Positions 8,195-16,873 of a stretch of 49,657 nt of DNA are shown piece after piece (within the stretch, counting starts at the first letter, position 1; each line of letters opens with the position of its first letter). The stretch is taken from contig JAGRLC010000074.1 in the NCBI GenBank assembly GCA_020441995.1, forward strand, positions 1-49,657. The letters run 5' to 3'. The notes under the pieces are model-generated. The model did not search any database. It worked only from the letters and a program-made list of their open reading frames with translations, and was not told where the DNA came from. The DNA is from Rhodobiaceae bacterium (lineage in GTDB: Bacteria; Pseudomonadota; Alphaproteobacteria; Rhizobiales; Tepidamorphaceae). The translations under genes and the position numbers were made by a program.

Positions 8195-9822
8195 TGCGCG
8201 ACAACGCCCTCGGGCGCGGCCTCGAGGTCGAAGGCCGCCGCCATCAGCGCCTTGGTGTAATCGGTCTCGGGGTGGTCGAAGACCTTTTCCGAGGGGCCGG
8301 ATTCCACCACCTCGCCCATGCGCATGACGATGATCTCGTTGGCGAGCGCGCGGACAACCTTCAGGTCGTGCGAGATGAACAGATAGGCGAGGTTGCGCTT
8401 CTTCTGCAGGTCGCGCAGCAGGTCGACGATCTGCGCCTGCACGCTCATGTCTAGCGCGCTTGTCGGCTCGTCCAGCATGATGAAGCGCGGCTCCAGAACC
8501 AGCGCGCGGGCAATCGCGATACGCTGGCGCTGGCCACCGGAAAACTCGTGCGGGTAACGGTCCATGGTCGAGGGGTCGAGACCCACCTCCTTCAGCGCGG
8601 ACGCAACGCACGCGCGTCTTTCTTCACGCGTCAGCCCGGCGCCGTGAACATTCAGTCCTTCCGACACGATGTCGGCAATCGACATGCGCGGGCTCAGCGA
8701 ACCGTAGGGGTCCTGGAAGACGATCTGGATATCCTTGCGCAGCGGCCGCATCTGCTTGAACGACTTGTCGTCGATCGTGCCGCCCTCGAACCTGATCTCG
8801 CCCTCGCTGGAGATCATCCGCGTCAGTGCAAGCCCCAGCGTCGTCTTGCCGGAACCGGATTCGCCGACCACGCCAAGCGTCTGCCCGGCGCGCACGGTGA
8901 CGTCGATGCCGTCCACCGCCTTGATGTGACCGACGGTCTTGCGGAAGAAGCCGCGCTTGACCGGGAACCAGACCTTAACGTCGTCGCCTTCCATGACGAC
9001 GGGCGCTTTCGTGTCGAGCTTCGGCGGATTGCCCTTGGGCTCGGCCGCCATCAGATGCTTTGTGTAGGCGTGCTTCGGTTTTTCGAAGACCTGCTTTGTC
9101 GTTCCGGTTTCGACAATCTCGCCCTTGCTCATGACGCAGACGCGGTTAGCGACCTTGCGCACGATACCCAGATCGTGGGTGATCAGCAGGATCGCCATGT
9201 GATGTTTCTTCTGCAGCTCGCCCAGCAGCTTCAGGATCTGCGCCTGAACGGTCACGTCGAGCGCTGTTGTAGGTTCGTCGGCGATCAGCAGGTCCGGCTC
9301 GTTGGCAAGCGCCATGGCGATCATGACGCGCTGACGCTGGCCGCCGGAAAGCTGATGCGGATAGCTTTGCAGCCGCTGTTCGGGATCGCGGATGCCGACC
9401 TGGTCGAGCAGTTCCACCGTGCGTGCGCGGGCGTCCAGTCCGGTCAGACCTTTGTGCAGTTCGAGAATTTCGCCGATCTGCTTTTCCACTGTATGCAGCG
9501 GATTGAGCGAGGTCATCGGTTCCTGGAACACCATGGTGATGTCGTTGCCGCGAACGCTGCGCATGTCGCGGTTCGACAGGCCCATCAGGTCCTTGCCCTT
9601 GAACAGAATCTTGCCGGAGGGGTGCTTTGCGGCGGGGTAAGCCAGCAGTTGTAGAACCGACAGCGCGGTCACAGACTTGCCGGAACCGGATTCGCCCACC
9701 AGCGCGACCGTCTCACCCGGCTTGATGTCGAAAGAGACGTTCTTCACCGCATGGGTGACACTGCCCCCTTGCGTGAAATCGACGCTGAGGTTTTCCACGG
9801 AGAGGATCGGTTCGCGCGTCAT
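8191..9822 (-). CDS. yejF: ABC transporter ATPase with two nucleotide-binding domains, YejF-type
   Basis: Energising subunit of an oligopeptide or microcin C type importer at the inner membrane. The 543-residue product is a tandem fusion. Domain 1 has Walker A GESGSGKS (43-50), signature LSGGQ (157-161) and Walker B LLIADE (177-182). Domain 2 has Walker A GESGSGKT (319-326), signature FSGGQ (426-430) and Walker B FIMLDE (446-451). Each domain ends in an oligopeptide-transporter C-terminal extension (near 243-275 and 515-543). Both sites look competent. It starts inside the end of the CDF gene by an ATGA overlap, and the permease and binding-protein genes lie upstream in the same operon. Confidence 0.95.
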   Translation of the reverse strand: MTREPILSVENLSVDFTQGGSVTHAVKNVSFDIKPGETVALVGESGSGKSVTALSVLQLLAYPAAKHPSGKILFKGKDLMGLSNRDMRSVRGNDITMVFQEPMTSLNPLHTVEKQIGEILELHKGLTGLDARARTVELLDQVGIRDPEQRLQSYPHQLSGGQRQRVMIAMALANEPDLLIADEPTTALDVTVQAQILKLLGELQKKHHMAILLITHDLGIVRKVANRVCVMSKGEIVETGTTKQVFEKPKHAYTKHLMAAEPKGNPPKLDTKAPVVMEGDDVKVWFPVKRGFFRKTVGHIKAVDGIDVTVRAGQTLGVVGESGSGKTTLGLALTRMISSEGEIRFEGGTIDDKSFKQMRPLRKDIQIVFQDPYGSLSPRMSIADIVSEGLNVHGAGLTREERRACVASALKEVGLDPSTMDRYPHEFSGGQRQRIAIARALVLEPRFIMLDEPTSALDMSVQAQIVDLLRDLQKKRNLAYLFISHDLKVVRALANEIIVMRMGEVVESGPSEKVFDHPETDYTKALMAAAFDLEAAPEGVVAQ

Positions 9823-10715
9823 GCGTGGGCCTTTGCGTGGTTGTCGGCGCAGGTCTCGAACTCGACCTCCACCGTGGCGTGCTCGATACCGAAGCGGTCA
9901 TGCAGCAGGGTCTTGATGGCGACGACGGCGCGGGCAACGGCGGTATCAGGCACAAGCTGCGCATGCAGCGTCGCCATCGGCTTGCTGTCGGTCAGCATCC
10001 AGACGTGGACGTGATGCACGCCTTTCACTTCATCGATTGACTCAACGAGCGCCGGGCCGATCTCGTCCGTGTCGATCTCCGGCGGGGCGGCTTCGATCAG
10101 CACACGTCCCGCATCTCGGGTGACGATATAGCCGCTGCGCAGGATGATCAGCGCGACCAGAACCGACAGCAGCGGATCGATCGGGGTCCAGCCGGTCCAG
10201 ATGATCACCGCGCCCGCCGTGATCGCGGCAAGCGAGCCGAGCAGGTCGCCCATGACGTGGGCGGCGGCGGCGCGGATGTTGACGTTGTCATCGCCATGGC
10301 CGTGCAGCAGGGCGAAGGCGGCGATGTTGACGCCAAGCCCGAGGATTGCAATCGCCAGAAGCATGCCGCCGGCAACGGGGACGGGATCGTTGATGCGGTG
10401 CCAGGCCTCGGCGACGATCCAGATCGCGATGGGCACCAGCGCCAGCCCGTTGACGAACGCGGCCAGCACCTGCAGCCGCCCGAATCCGTAGGAGCGTTTG
10501 CCGTCGGCGGGGCGCTTCGCCATCCGCGTTGCGAGGAACGCCAGACCCAGCGACAGGAAGTCGGTGACCATGTGGCCGGCGTCCGCCAGCAGCGCCAGCG
10601 AGCCGGAGACGATGCCGCCGACGACCTCGGCGAGCATGAAGCCGCCGATGATCAGGCTTGCCAGCAGCAGCCTGCGCTCGTGTCCTTCACCACCGTGACT
10701 GTGTGCGTGCGCCAT
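9819..10715 (-). CDS. Cation diffusion facilitator (CDF) metal efflux protein, ZitB/CzcD-like
   Basis: Inner-membrane proton-coupled exporter, most likely for Zn2+ and related divalent metals. The 298-residue product opens with a His-rich stretch (MAHAHSHGGEGH), has six hydrophobic segments, and carries the two HxxxD metal-site motifs: His48-Asp52 in the second membrane segment and HVMGD in the fifth. The C-terminal cytoplasmic domain (about 210-298) has HHVHVWML and ends in a His-containing tail. The HxxxD type favours zinc. It sits between the yejE permease gene (7-base gap) and the yejF ATPase gene (4-base overlap), so it is cotranscribed with a peptide transporter, an unusual placement. 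Confidence 0.93.
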   Translation of the reverse strand: MAHAHSHGGEGHERRLLLASLIIGGFMLAEVVGGIVSGSLALLADAGHMVTDFLSLGLAFLATRMAKRPADGKRSYGFGRLQVLAAFVNGLALVPIAIWIVAEAWHRINDPVPVAGGMLLAIAILGLGVNIAAFALLHGHGDDNVNIRAAAAHVMGDLLGSLAAITAGAVIIWTGWTPIDPLLSVLVALIILRSGYIVTRDAGRVLIEAAPPEIDTDEIGPALVESIDEVKGVHHVHVWMLTDSKPMATLHAQLVPDTAVARAVVAIKTLLHDRFGIEHATVEVEFETCADNHAKAHA

Positions 10716-10722
10716 CGATCGG

Positions 10723-11892
10723 TTACTCGAAGGTCTTGCGCGGATCGAGCGCGTCGCGCACGGCCTCGCCGATGAAGATCAGCAGGCTCAGCATGATGGC
10801 GATGACGAAGAAGCCGGTGAGGCCGAGCCACGGCGCCTGAAGGTTCGACTTGCCCTGCGCCAGAAGTTCGCCGAGCGAAGGCGAGCCGGGCGGCAGGCCG
10901 AATCCGAGGAAGTCGAGCGAGGTCAGCGTTGTGATCGAGCCGTTGAGGATGAACGGCATGAAGGTCAGCGTCGCGACCATGGCGTTGGGCAACAGGTGCC
11001 GCCACATGATGGTGGCGTTGCGCACGCCAAGCGCGCGCGCGGCCTGCACATACTCGAAGTTTCGCGCCCGCAGGAATTCCGCACGCACCACGCCGACCAG
11101 CGCCACCCAGGAAAACAGCAGCAGGATGCCGAGCAGGATCCAGAACGTCGGCTCGATGACGGCGGCGATGATGATCAGCAGGTAGAGCGCCGGGATCGAT
11201 GTCCAAATTTCGAGGAAACGCTGGAAGATGAGGTCGGTCCAGCCGCCGAAATAGCCCTGCACTGCGCCCGCCGCGATGCCGATGACCGACGAGATCGCAG
11301 TCAGCACCAGGCCGAACAGCACCGACAGCCGGAAACCGTAGATCAGCCGGGCAACCACATCGCGCGCCTGATCGTCGGTGCCCAGCAGATGCCAGTTGCC
11401 GAAGGTGCAGTTGCGGTCATCGACGCCGCTTTCGTATTGCGCGCAGCGGTCTTCCTTCGACAGGAGCCAGAAGGGCGGCGAGGGCGCCGGCGTCGGGATC
11501 TCGTTGTTGACCGTGCGGTACGAGTAGCGGATCAGCGGCCAGATCATCGTGCCGCCATTGTCGAGGATAAGGTCCTGCACGAAGGGATCGCGGTACTCGG
11601 CTTCGGTCTCGAAATCACCGCCGAAAGCCGTCTCCGGATAGAACTTGAAGATCGGCATGTAGATGCCGCCGTCGTGGCGGATCAGGATCGGCTTGTCGTT
11701 GGCGATGAATTCTGCGCCGAGGCTGAGAACGAACAGCACCAGGAACAGCCAGAACGACCAGTAGCCGCGCCTGTTTTTCTTGAAATTGTTCCAGCGCCGC
11801 TGATTGATCGGCGACAGGTTGAAAAGGCCCTTGCGCTGCGGCGGGGCTACCGCGGCGCGCGATGATTCAAGCTGATCCGGCGTCGTATCCAT
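10723..11892 (-). CDS. yejE: ABC transporter permease, YejE-type
   Basis: Second permease of the oligopeptide or microcin C importer. The 389-residue product has a long cytoplasmic N-terminus, a membrane segment near 40-60 (GYWSFWLFLVLFVLSLGAEF), a large periplasmic insert (about 60-175, characteristic of YejE), then five membrane helices. The EAA loop for ATPase contact is in EYVQAARALGVRNATIMWRH. ATG 11892 is chosen because GGAGG lies at good distance, inside the end of yejB; a start 16 codons earlier has no such site. It begins five bases after the yejB stop. Confidence 0.93.
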   Translation of the reverse strand: MDTTPDQLESSRAAVAPPQRKGLFNLSPINQRRWNNFKKNRRGYWSFWLFLVLFVLSLGAEFIANDKPILIRHDGGIYMPIFKFYPETAFGGDFETEAEYRDPFVQDLILDNGGTMIWPLIRYSYRTVNNEIPTPAPSPPFWLLSKEDRCAQYESGVDDRNCTFGNWHLLGTDDQARDVVARLIYGFRLSVLFGLVLTAISSVIGIAAGAVQGYFGGWTDLIFQRFLEIWTSIPALYLLIIIAAVIEPTFWILLGILLLFSWVALVGVVRAEFLRARNFEYVQAARALGVRNATIMWRHLLPNAMVATLTFMPFILNGSITTLTSLDFLGFGLPPGSPSLGELLAQGKSNLQAPWLGLTGFFVIAIMLSLLIFIGEAVRDALDPRKTFE

Positions 11893-11897
11893 TACGC

Positions 11898-13007
11898 TCA
11901 GACCTCCCGGCTCTCGAAATCGATACGCGGGTCGATCCATGTGTATGTGAGATCCGAGATCAGGTTCACGAGCAGGCCCATCAGCGAGAAGATGTAGAGC
12001 GTCGCGAAAACGACGGGATAGTCGCGGTTGACGATCGACTCAAACGACAGCAGCCCGAGCCCGTCGAGCGAGAAGATCGTCTCGATCAGCAGCGCGCCGG
12101 TGAAGAACGAGGATATGAACGCGCCCGGAAAGCCGGCGATGACGATCAGCATGGCGTTGCGGAAAACGTGGCCGTAGAGCACCTGGCGTTCGGTCAGGCC
12201 CTTCATCCGCGCGGTGATCACATATTGCTTGCGGATCTCGTCGAGGAACGAGTTCTTGGTCAGCAGGGTCGTTGTCGCGAAGGCGCCGAGCGCCATGGCG
12301 GTGATCGGCAGCGCCAGATGCCAGAAGTAATCGACGATGCGTTCCGGCCATGACAAGTCGGCCCAGTTGTCGGAGGTGAGCCCGCGCAAGGGGAACCAGT
12401 CGAGGAAGCTTCCCCCCGCAAACAGCACGATCAGCAGCACGGCGAACAGGAAGCCGGGGATGGCGTAGCCTATGATGACGATGGCCGATGTCCAGGTGTC
12501 GAAACTGCTGCCGTCGCGCACGGCCTTCGAGATGCCGAGCGGAATCGAGATCGCGTAGGACAGGAAGGTCAGCCACAAGCCCAGCGAGATCGAGACCGGC
12601 ATCTTCTCCTTGATCAGGTCTATGACCGAGATATCGCGGAAATAGCTCTCGCCGAAATCGAACCGCAGGTAATTGCCGATCATCAGCGCGAAACGTTCAT
12701 GCACCGGTTTGTCGAAGCCGAACTGCTTTTCCAGTTCCTTGATGAACTCCGGATCGAGGCCCTGCGCGCCGCGGTATTGCGAGTTGATCGCATCAGTTCC
12801 CGCGCTGCCCGGCGCCTGTCCGCCGAAATCGCCGCCCGAGGACCCGCTGACGCGGCCGATGGCGGAAACGTCGGAACCCTGAAGTTGCGCGATGATGCGT
12901 TCGATCGGTCCGCCCGGCGCGAACTGGATGATGGCGAAGGATACCAGCATGATCCCGAGCAGCGTCGGGATCATCAGCAACAGCCTGCGTGCGATGTAAG
13001 CGCCCAT
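11898..13007 (-). CDS. yejB: ABC transporter permease, YejB-type
   Basis: First permease of the importer. The 369-residue product starts MGAYIARRLLLMIPTLLGIM, typical of DppB/YejB proteins, has six predicted membrane helices, and has the EAA loop in ITARMKGLTERQVLYGHVFR. A polar insert between helix 1 and helix 2 (about 45-105, including SGSSGGDFGGQAPG) matches the extended periplasmic loop of YejB. The end RIDFESREV is also YejB-like. It lies 23 bases downstream of the second binding-protein gene and directly upstream of yejE. Confidence 0.94.
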   Translation of the reverse strand: MGAYIARRLLLMIPTLLGIMLVSFAIIQFAPGGPIERIIAQLQGSDVSAIGRVSGSSGGDFGGQAPGSAGTDAINSQYRGAQGLDPEFIKELEKQFGFDKPVHERFALMIGNYLRFDFGESYFRDISVIDLIKEKMPVSISLGLWLTFLSYAISIPLGISKAVRDGSSFDTWTSAIVIIGYAIPGFLFAVLLIVLFAGGSFLDWFPLRGLTSDNWADLSWPERIVDYFWHLALPITAMALGAFATTTLLTKNSFLDEIRKQYVITARMKGLTERQVLYGHVFRNAMLIVIAGFPGAFISSFFTGALLIETIFSLDGLGLLSFESIVNRDYPVVFATLYIFSLMGLLVNLISDLTYTWIDPRIDFESREV

Positions 13008-13030
13008 GAAGTGTCCGCTGTGTCCCTTCG

Positions 13031-14914
13031 TTAACCCGCCAGGCCGTTTTCTTCCGCCTTTGCGGCGTCATACCACCACGTGTCGTTCAAACCCAGATCG
13101 TATCGGGGTTTGTTTTCCGGGTGCGCATAGACATCCCAGTAAGCCAGCGTGTGCACGGGCTTGTACCATTGCGGCACCCAGTAGCGCCCGGCACGCAGTA
13201 CACGGTCCAGCGCACGCGCCACCGTTACCTGTTCGCCGCGTGATTGGGCATCAATGAGGCGTTGCGTCAAATCGTCGATCACCGGGCTCTTGATGCCGGA
13301 CAGGTTCCGGCTGCCCGGTGTATCCGCATTGTCCGAGGTCCAGTAAACGCGAACCTCCTCGCCAGGTGTCGCCGGGATCGCAAAACGCTGGATGACGATG
13401 TCGAAATCGAAGTCGACGATGCGCTTTCTGAACTGCGAAGCGTCAACCGTGCGGGAACGCGCGTCAATTCCAAGCGCCTTCAGCCGCTGGATATAGGGCT
13501 GCACGACACGGTCGAACGTCGGCTCGTCGTCGAGGAACTCGATGCGAAAGACGTCGCCGTCCGGCGTGTGGCGCACGCCGTCGCGAATCTCGTAGCCCGC
13601 TTCCTCAAGCAGCTTCGCAGCCGCGCGCTGAAGCTTGCGGTCGCGCCCGGAGCCGTCGCTGACCGGCGGCGTGTAGGGTTCGCCGAAAACCTCCTCGGGA
13701 AGCCGGTCGCGGTAGAGCTCCAGCAGGGACAGTTCTTCCGGCGAGGGCGGCCCTTCCGCCATCATGTCGGAGTTCTGGAAGTAGCTCCATGTACGTTGAT
13801 AAAGGCCGTAGAAAAGCGTCTTGTTGGTCCACTCGAAATCGAATGCGTTGATTAGCGCTTCGCGGACGCGTGGATCGGACAGCTTTTTCAGGCGCGTGTT
13901 GAGGAACCAGCCCTGCGCGCCTGACGGCCGGTCGTCGGGCAGGGTTTCCAGTTTCACCCTGCCGTCTTTTACAGCGGGAAAATCGTATCCGGTCGCCCAG
14001 ACGCGGGAAGTGAATTCCTCGCGCAGATTATAGGCGCGGCCCTTGAAGCCCTCGAACGCGACATCGCGGTCGCGGAAGAACTCGAAGCGGATCGTATCGA
14101 AATTGTGCTGCCCGCGATTGATCGGCAGATCGCGGGCCCAATAGTCCTCGACCCGGTCGTATTCGATATAGCGCCCGGCCTCGAACTGCCCGACGCGGTA
14201 AGGGCCGGACCCGAGCGGAATGTCGAGCCCCGCTTCCTCGAAGTCGCGGCTCTCGTGAAACGTCTTCGATAGGATCGGCAAGGTGGCGATCGCCATCGCA
14301 AGGCTGACGGGAGTGCCGTCCTCAAGCGTTACGACGAGGGTTTTTTCGTCTTCCGCAACCGCGCTTTCCATCCGCCGGATGGTCTGGCGGATCAGGGCGT
14401 GACCCTTGGCTTTCAGCGTTTCCAGCGTGAAGGCGGCGTCTTCCGCTGTCAGCGGCGTCCCATCGTGGAAACGCGCTTCGGGGCGCATGGTGAAGCGGTA
14501 GCTGCGCTTGTCGCCGGAGACCGCCACACGTTCCGCTGCAAGCCCGTAAACGGCATCGGGCTCGTCCAGCGCGCGCCGCATCAGCGAGTCGTAGATGATG
14601 TCCAGCGCGACCGGCGCGTCGCCCTTTTGCACCAGTGTGTTCAAGGTGTTGAAGGTCGTTGGGTTCTGGTTGTAGGCCCAGACCGAGGGCGTGCGCGAAA
14701 GCTTGCCGCCCTTCGGCGCATCGACGTTGACGTAGTCGAGATGGGCGAAGTCCAAGCCGTATTTCAGCTCGCCGAAGACCGAGATACCGTGGCGCGGCGG
14801 GCCGAATTCAGCCCGCGCGGGCACTATGCCGGCAGCCACCGCCCCCGCCAAGGCGGCGCTGCCCGCAAGCATCTCGCGGCGGTTCGGGCGGAAGCGGGAA
14901 TCACCCTGCGCCAT
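13031..14914 (-). CDS. yejA: Family 5 extracellular solute-binding protein with Tat-like signal, YejA-type
   Basis: Periplasmic peptide-binding component of the Yej importer. The 627-residue product carries a twin-arginine signal (NRREMLAGSAALAGA, about residues 11-25) with cleavage expected near PARAEF, so it is probably exported folded. The rest is an SBP_bac_5 fold with the hallmark segment FTMRPEARFHDGTPLTAED and the YejA-specific start HGISVFGELKYGLDFAH. It is one of two adjacent paralogues; the upstream copy has a Sec-type signal. Only four bases separate the two genes. Ligand differences between the two cannot be told from sequence. Confidence 0.94.
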   Translation of the reverse strand: MAQGDSRFRPNRREMLAGSAALAGAVAAGIVPARAEFGPPRHGISVFGELKYGLDFAHLDYVNVDAPKGGKLSRTPSVWAYNQNPTTFNTLNTLVQKGDAPVALDIIYDSLMRRALDEPDAVYGLAAERVAVSGDKRSYRFTMRPEARFHDGTPLTAEDAAFTLETLKAKGHALIRQTIRRMESAVAEDEKTLVVTLEDGTPVSLAMAIATLPILSKTFHESRDFEEAGLDIPLGSGPYRVGQFEAGRYIEYDRVEDYWARDLPINRGQHNFDTIRFEFFRDRDVAFEGFKGRAYNLREEFTSRVWATGYDFPAVKDGRVKLETLPDDRPSGAQGWFLNTRLKKLSDPRVREALINAFDFEWTNKTLFYGLYQRTWSYFQNSDMMAEGPPSPEELSLLELYRDRLPEEVFGEPYTPPVSDGSGRDRKLQRAAAKLLEEAGYEIRDGVRHTPDGDVFRIEFLDDEPTFDRVVQPYIQRLKALGIDARSRTVDASQFRKRIVDFDFDIVIQRFAIPATPGEEVRVYWTSDNADTPGSRNLSGIKSPVIDDLTQRLIDAQSRGEQVTVARALDRVLRAGRYWVPQWYKPVHTLAYWDVYAHPENKPRYDLGLNDTWWYDAAKAEENGLAG

Positions 14915-14918
14915 CGGT

Positions 14919-16781
14919 TTAGTCGGCGCCCTTGATGCTGCCGGCCTTTTCCGCGTCCCACCACCAGGTATCCGTGGTGAAACGGTAGTCCGGCATGGTT
15001 TCAGGCCGCGAAAAACGGTTCCAACGCGCGGTGCGTATGTCGGGCGAATAGAATTGCGGCACCACGTAGTGATTCCACAGCAACACGCGGTCGAGCGCCT
15101 TGCATGCGGCGACCAGCGTCTCGCGGTCCTTGGCGAACACGATGGCCTCGACCAGTGTGTCGACCGCTTCGTCCTTGATGCCGATCAGGTTGCGGCTGCC
15201 GCGCCGGTCCGCTGAAGCCGACGACCAGTAGTCGCGCTGTTCGTTGCCGGGCGAAAGCGACTGCGCGAATTGACCGGTGATGACCTCGAAGTCGAAACCG
15301 TCGGTGCGCGCCTGATACTGCGAGCTGTCGACGACGCGGATCGTGCCCTTGATGCCAAGGCGCTCCAGCGACTGGATATAGGGAGCGATAATGCGCTCGC
15401 TGTCCGGACTGACAGTCAGGAATTCCAGCGTCATGGTCTCGCCGTCGGCGTTCTTCAACACGCGGTCCTGGATGGTCCAGCCGGCTTCTTCGAGGAGCTT
15501 CTTGGCTTCCCGCAGGTTGCCGCGCATCGCCTTGGGGCCGCCGCCAACCGGGTTGTGATACTCCTCGGTGAAGACTTCCGGCGGAATTTTATCGCGCAGC
15601 GGCTCGAGCAACTCCAGTTCCTTCGGCCCGGGCAGGCCGGTCGCCTGGAGTTCGGAATTCTGGAAATAGCTTTCCGTGCGCTTGTACTGGTCGAAGAACA
15701 CGTTTTCGTTCATCCACTCGAAATCGAAGGCGTAGTTGAACGCCTGGCGCACGCGCGGATCGGCAAACTTCTTCAGCCGGGTGTTGAAGACGAAAGCCTG
15801 CATCGGCTCGGCCTGTTTCGTCTGGAACGTCTCGGTGATGACGTCGCCGCGTTTGACCGCAGGGAACCCATATTCGGTCGCCCAGCGCTTGGCGCTGTTT
15901 TCCATATGGAAGTCGAAACTGTCGGCCTTGAAGGCTTCCACCATGACATTGAGGTCACGGAAGTACTCAACCGTCAGCCGGTCGAAATTGTTCTGTCCCA
16001 CGTTAACGGGCACATCCTTGCCCCAGTAATCCTCGACGCGCTCGAACGAGACCGAGCGGCCCGGCTGGATCTCTCCGAACCTGTAGGGGCCCGAACCCAT
16101 CGGCGGTTCGAGTGTCGAGGCCTTGAAATCGCGCGGGGTCCCGTCCTTGCCGGTGCTTTCCCAGTAAGCCTTGGGCAGCACGGGCATCTGGCCGACGATC
16201 AGCGGCAACTCGCGGTTTCCGGTCTGGTCGAAGGTGAAGGTCACCTCGTTCGGCGCGGAGACGACGGCGCCGGTCACATTGCGATAATAGGCATTGTAGA
16301 AGGGATGAGCTTCCTTCAGCGCGCTCAACGACCAGACGACATCGTCGACGGTCACCGGTGTGCCGTCATGCCAGCGTGCGTTCTCGCGCAGCTTGAACGT
16401 GACGGAGGAGAAATCGTCCGGGTATTTCACCGCTTCCGCCAGCAGCCCGTATTCGCTCGACGGTTCGTCCGCCGCATCGGCCAGCAGCGTGTCATAGATG
16501 GCGGATGAGAGCGCCGCTGGATTGCCCTTGATGTTGAAGGGGTTCAGCGTGTCGAAGGTGCCGATGGTGGCGCGGCGGAACGTGCCGCCCTTGGGCGCGT
16601 CGGGGTTCACATAATCGTAGTGCGAAAACCCGGCGGGATATTTCAGCTTTCCGAACAGCGAAAGCCCGTGCCGCCATTCATCGCCCTGGGCCTGCGCGGC
16701 GCCGCAAACGATCGCGAGAAATGCCGCGGCAACCGTTGCGATGCGCCAATTGCGGGTGAATATGCCCGAAAAAAAGGTCAT
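14919..16781 (-). CDS. yejA: Family 5 extracellular solute-binding protein with Sec signal, YejA-type
   Basis: First gene of the transporter operon and the second peptide-binding paralogue. From ATG 16781 the product has 620 residues, with a Sec signal peptide (WRIATVAAAFLAIVCGAAQA, cleavage before QGDEWRHG). The mature protein has the same HGLSLFGKLKYPAGFSHYDY opening as its neighbour and the SBP_bac_5 segment FKLRENARWHDGTPVTVDD. ATG 16781 follows AGAGGACAGGA; an in-frame GTG at 16805 would overlap this site and is less likely. The operon promoter must lie between this gene and the cytochrome gene, where a strong hairpin is also found. Confidence 0.94.
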   Translation of the reverse strand: MTFFSGIFTRNWRIATVAAAFLAIVCGAAQAQGDEWRHGLSLFGKLKYPAGFSHYDYVNPDAPKGGTFRRATIGTFDTLNPFNIKGNPAALSSAIYDTLLADAADEPSSEYGLLAEAVKYPDDFSSVTFKLRENARWHDGTPVTVDDVVWSLSALKEAHPFYNAYYRNVTGAVVSAPNEVTFTFDQTGNRELPLIVGQMPVLPKAYWESTGKDGTPRDFKASTLEPPMGSGPYRFGEIQPGRSVSFERVEDYWGKDVPVNVGQNNFDRLTVEYFRDLNVMVEAFKADSFDFHMENSAKRWATEYGFPAVKRGDVITETFQTKQAEPMQAFVFNTRLKKFADPRVRQAFNYAFDFEWMNENVFFDQYKRTESYFQNSELQATGLPGPKELELLEPLRDKIPPEVFTEEYHNPVGGGPKAMRGNLREAKKLLEEAGWTIQDRVLKNADGETMTLEFLTVSPDSERIIAPYIQSLERLGIKGTIRVVDSSQYQARTDGFDFEVITGQFAQSLSPGNEQRDYWSSASADRRGSRNLIGIKDEAVDTLVEAIVFAKDRETLVAACKALDRVLLWNHYVVPQFYSPDIRTARWNRFSRPETMPDYRFTTDTWWWDAEKAGSIKGAD

Positions 16782-16816
16782 TCCTGTCCTCTGCAAGTGA
16801 AACACTTCACATGCAA

Positions 16817-16854
16817 ACGAACATAGGACATCGCCGTGGCGATGTCCTGTTCGT
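16817..16854 (-). terminator. Strong hairpin after cytochrome c gene
   Basis: AGGACATCGCC (16825-16835) and GGCGATGTCCT (16838-16848) are perfect inverted copies, and ACGAAC (16817-16822) pairs with GTTCGT (16849-16854) across a two-base bulge. The structure lies 20 bases beyond the cytochrome c stop and 36 bases before the first binding-protein start. On the minus strand it is followed by only a short T run (TTT), so it is a weak intrinsic terminator by sequence. It could alternatively be an attenuator in the leader of the Yej operon. Confidence 0.65.
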
Positions 16855-16873
16855 GTAACGGAATGACCAAAAT

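Noticed and set aside
15270-16508. 412-codon open frame antisense to the first binding-protein gene
   Set aside because: Same shadow effect of high GC; the sense frame encodes a full SBP_bac_5 protein with signal peptide.
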